Origin: CAYOEZ01 sp964402955
GTDB taxonomy: Bacteria; Chloroflexota; DTOL01; DAOUCN01
Reading direction: 5' to 3'
Assembly: GCA_964402955.1 (NCBI GenBank)
Contig: CAYOEZ010000248.1
Location: forward strand, 1-6,567
DNA length: 6,567 bases
The notes beneath the pieces are model-generated. The model made no database searches. It was given only the letters and a program-made list of their open reading frames with translations, and had not been told where the DNA came from. A program made the position numbers and the translations under genes. This document shows positions 5,783-6,567 of this stretch, piece after piece. Numbering within the stretch: the stretch's first letter is position 1; the number at the start of each line of letters is the position of its first letter.

Positions 5783-6217
5783 TTATTCCCCCTGCGCAAC
5801 GACCTTGCCGGCGCGGGCTTTGGCGATCGTGTCGCGGTAATCGCGCTCCACTTTGATCATATGCTCAAGGACCTGACGCACGCTCCACTGCCCCGGCGCC
5901 GGGGAGCGATCGAGATCGTCGTCGCTCAGGCCGATCGTCGCCGCCAGCACATCGCCCCAGGCCTGTTCGGCCAGGGCAAGCATCATTTGCGGCTCGGTCG
6001 GCATGGTCTGGGTGCGCTCCCGCAGCAGGCGAATCTGCAGGGCGTGCTCGCGCAAATGGTCGGCAAAGCGCAGCATAACGCGCCGCGCCGAGCTCCAGCG
6101 CTCGTGGCCGGTAGCGTAGCGTAGCTCCTCACGAGAAATGGCGGAGACGGCGGTCAGTGTGGCCTCGCGTTCCTTACGTAACTCGGCGAGCATGGCCGTG
6201 ACCTGGTCTGCGGGCAT
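5783..6217 (-). CDS. DinB-like four-helix protein
   Basis: This 144-residue soluble protein has the look of the DinB/DUF664-type family, which consists of four-helix bundles, often metal-binding, some acting as thiol-dependent transferases. The diagnostic feature is a repeated Trp-Ser helix start: RWSSARRVMLRFADH at 40-54 and QWSVRQVLEH at 110-119. Between them are LREH (55-58) and a second helical half beginning around MMLALAEQAW (78-87). Candidate metal ligands are His54, His58 and His119. The first-half His is shifted relative to the second repeat, so a complete His triad is not certain. The start at 6217 follows AGGAGG by 6 nt. A longer in-frame ATG at 6280 would begin upstream of the predicted transcription start. 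It converges with carbamate kinase and probably forms its own transcription unit. The precise function is unknown. Confidence 0.75.
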   Translation of the reverse strand: MPADQVTAMLAELRKEREATLTAVSAISREELRYATGHERWSSARRVMLRFADHLREHALQIRLLRERTQTMPTEPQMMLALAEQAWGDVLAATIGLSDDDLDRSPAPGQWSVRQVLEHMIKVERDYRDTIAKARAGKVVAQGE

Positions 6218-6223
6218 GGGTTG

Positions 6224-6229
6224 CCTCCT
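6224..6229 (-). promoter_or_regulatory. Ribosome binding site of the DinB-like gene
   Basis: On the minus strand AGGAGG stands 6 nt before the ATG at 6217. It is the strongest Shine-Dalgarno sequence in the window and decides the 144-residue start over the upstream in-frame ATG at 6280. Confidence 0.85.
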
Positions 6230-6268
6230 ATAAGTGGCTGGTGGTCGTGCGTCTGTGAGAACGAGAAT

Positions 6269-6297
6269 ATGATACACCATTTGTCAGAGTCTGTATA
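6269..6297 (-). promoter_or_regulatory. Candidate sigma-70-type promoter of the DinB-like gene
   Basis: On the minus strand, TATACA (6292-6297; four of six matches to TTGACA) is separated by 17 nt from TATCAT (6269-6274; five of six matches to TATAAT). Transcription would begin near 6262, leaving a leader of about 45 nt before the ATG at 6217. The -10 region lies within a 12-bp motif that reappears on the plus strand at 6520-6531. Confidence 0.5.
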
Positions 6298-6334
6298 GCG
6301 ATGCACAGCGGGCGGAGCATCTTCTCTCTTGATC

Positions 6335-6413
6335 GTGTAGAGCGCGGTCTATTCCGCGCTAGAACGGGGGCTCTCTTGCCGCCTGGACGGCGCAAGAGAG
6401 CGCCTTACTACAC
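6335..6413. repeat. Palindrome-rich element able to form a three-way junction
   Basis: Three nested pairings close on one another. GTGTAG (6335-6340) pairs with CTACAC (6408-6413). AGCGCGG (6341-6347) pairs with CCGCGCT (6354-6360) around a 6-nt loop. CTCTCTTGC (6371-6379) pairs with GCAAGAGAG (6392-6400), extended inside by GCC/GGC with one bulged C and outside by three more pairs with one bulge. This could be a dispersed repeat, an ncRNA or a leader structure. I do not recognise a named RNA family, and the strand is unknown. Confidence 0.45.
6337..6360. repeat. Palindromic repeat with variable loop, copy B (intergenic)
   Basis: This is the second hairpin of the 6335-6413 element, and it matches 1324-1347 in both stem arms with a different loop (TCTATT against CGTACG). 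It shows that the palindrome exists outside coding DNA. Confidence 0.55.
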
Positions 6414-6519
6414 AGGTTGGGAAGCTGGCGCTGTCTTCAGAATACATGATGCTCACCCATGCGCCACCGACGGAGCGCAGAGGGAAGATGGTGCATCTTT
6501 GGATTTTGCCCAAGCGGTA

Positions 6520-6531
6520 GTGTATCATATT
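6520..6531 (+). promoter_or_regulatory. GTGTATCATATT motif, possible -10 region of a rightward gene
   Basis: The same 12 bases occur inverted at 6266-6277, where they cover the -10 of the leftward promoter. Here TATCAT (6523-6528), or TATTGT (6528-6533) with TTGCCC 16 nt upstream, could serve a gene starting beyond the window. The -35 matches are weak. Confidence 0.3.
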
Positions 6532-6567
6532 GTGTGTAAGCTGTCTTGACGGGAGAAGACAATAGGC

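Larger units (their letters stand above)
6218..6567. other. Non-coding right end with promoter and palindromic element
   Basis: This stretch of about 350 bp has no convincing gene. The 82-codon open frame at 6301-6549 has no ribosome binding site and reads through the hairpins. It holds the DinB-like gene's leader and promoter, a folded element at 6335-6413, a second GTGTATCATATT motif at 6520-6531, and about 35 bp leading out of the window. A gene to the right on the plus strand may begin beyond the edge. Confidence 0.55.

Noticed and set aside
6218..6280. ATG at 6280 as start of the DinB-like protein
   Set aside because: The extra 21 residues overlap the predicted promoter and leader. AGGAGG before ATG 6217 is far stronger evidence.
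6301..6549. 82-codon open frame at the right end
   Set aside because: It is a reading of the palindrome-rich element. No ribosome binding site, no recognisable domain, and the start lies in the -35 area of the opposite promoter.

Overview
The window is a GC-rich bacterial chromosome segment, most likely from a member of the Chloroflexota (Anaerolineae or Chloroflexia-like). That placement is an inference. It rests on a large secreted mosaic protein ending in a short Tyr-Leu-Pro-hydrophobic tail, on intergenic DNA full of palindromic and heptameric repeats, and on the style of the carbamoyltransferase and carbamate kinase. No rRNA or other phylogenetic marker is present.

Layout, left to right. 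Positions 1-233 are non-coding, with a G/C-rich hairpin and a short 9-bp tandem repeat. Positions 246-1223 (+) encode a carbamoyltransferase with features of both the YgeW group and N-acetylornithine carbamoyltransferase. Three bases after its stop lies a 35-bp near-perfect palindrome. Positions 1303-4695 (+) encode an exported protein of about 1130 residues. Its domains appear to be: signal peptide, Pro/Gly linker, CARDB-like domain, zinc metallopeptidase, carboxypeptidase-regulatory-like domain, FN3, and a beta-propeller interrupted by a LamG domain. Positions 4717-5661 (+) encode a full-length carbamate kinase. Positions 5657-5776 hold two inverted arrays of telomere-like heptamers. Positions 5783-6217 (-) encode a small DinB-like four-helix protein. 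Positions 6218-6567 are non-coding, with a plausible promoter for the DinB-like gene and a folded, palindrome-rich element.

The carbamoyltransferase and carbamate kinase make biochemical sense together. Phosphorolysis of a carbamoylated substrate would give carbamoyl phosphate, and the kinase would use it to make ATP plus carbamate (then NH3 and CO2). This is the logic of arginine-deiminase-type and purine/ureide-fermentation pathways. The real carbamoyl donor cannot be read from the sequence. The metallopeptidase gene sits between them on the same strand with no obvious metabolic link.

The most unusual signal is repeat DNA. One palindrome with a conserved stem and a variable loop occurs at 1324-1347, inside the signal-peptide codons of the secreted protein, and again in intergenic DNA at 6337-6360. 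A second, C-run/G-run hairpin family occurs both upstream of the first gene and twice in the linker codons of the secreted protein. The 5' end of that gene therefore looks partly built from genomic repeat elements.
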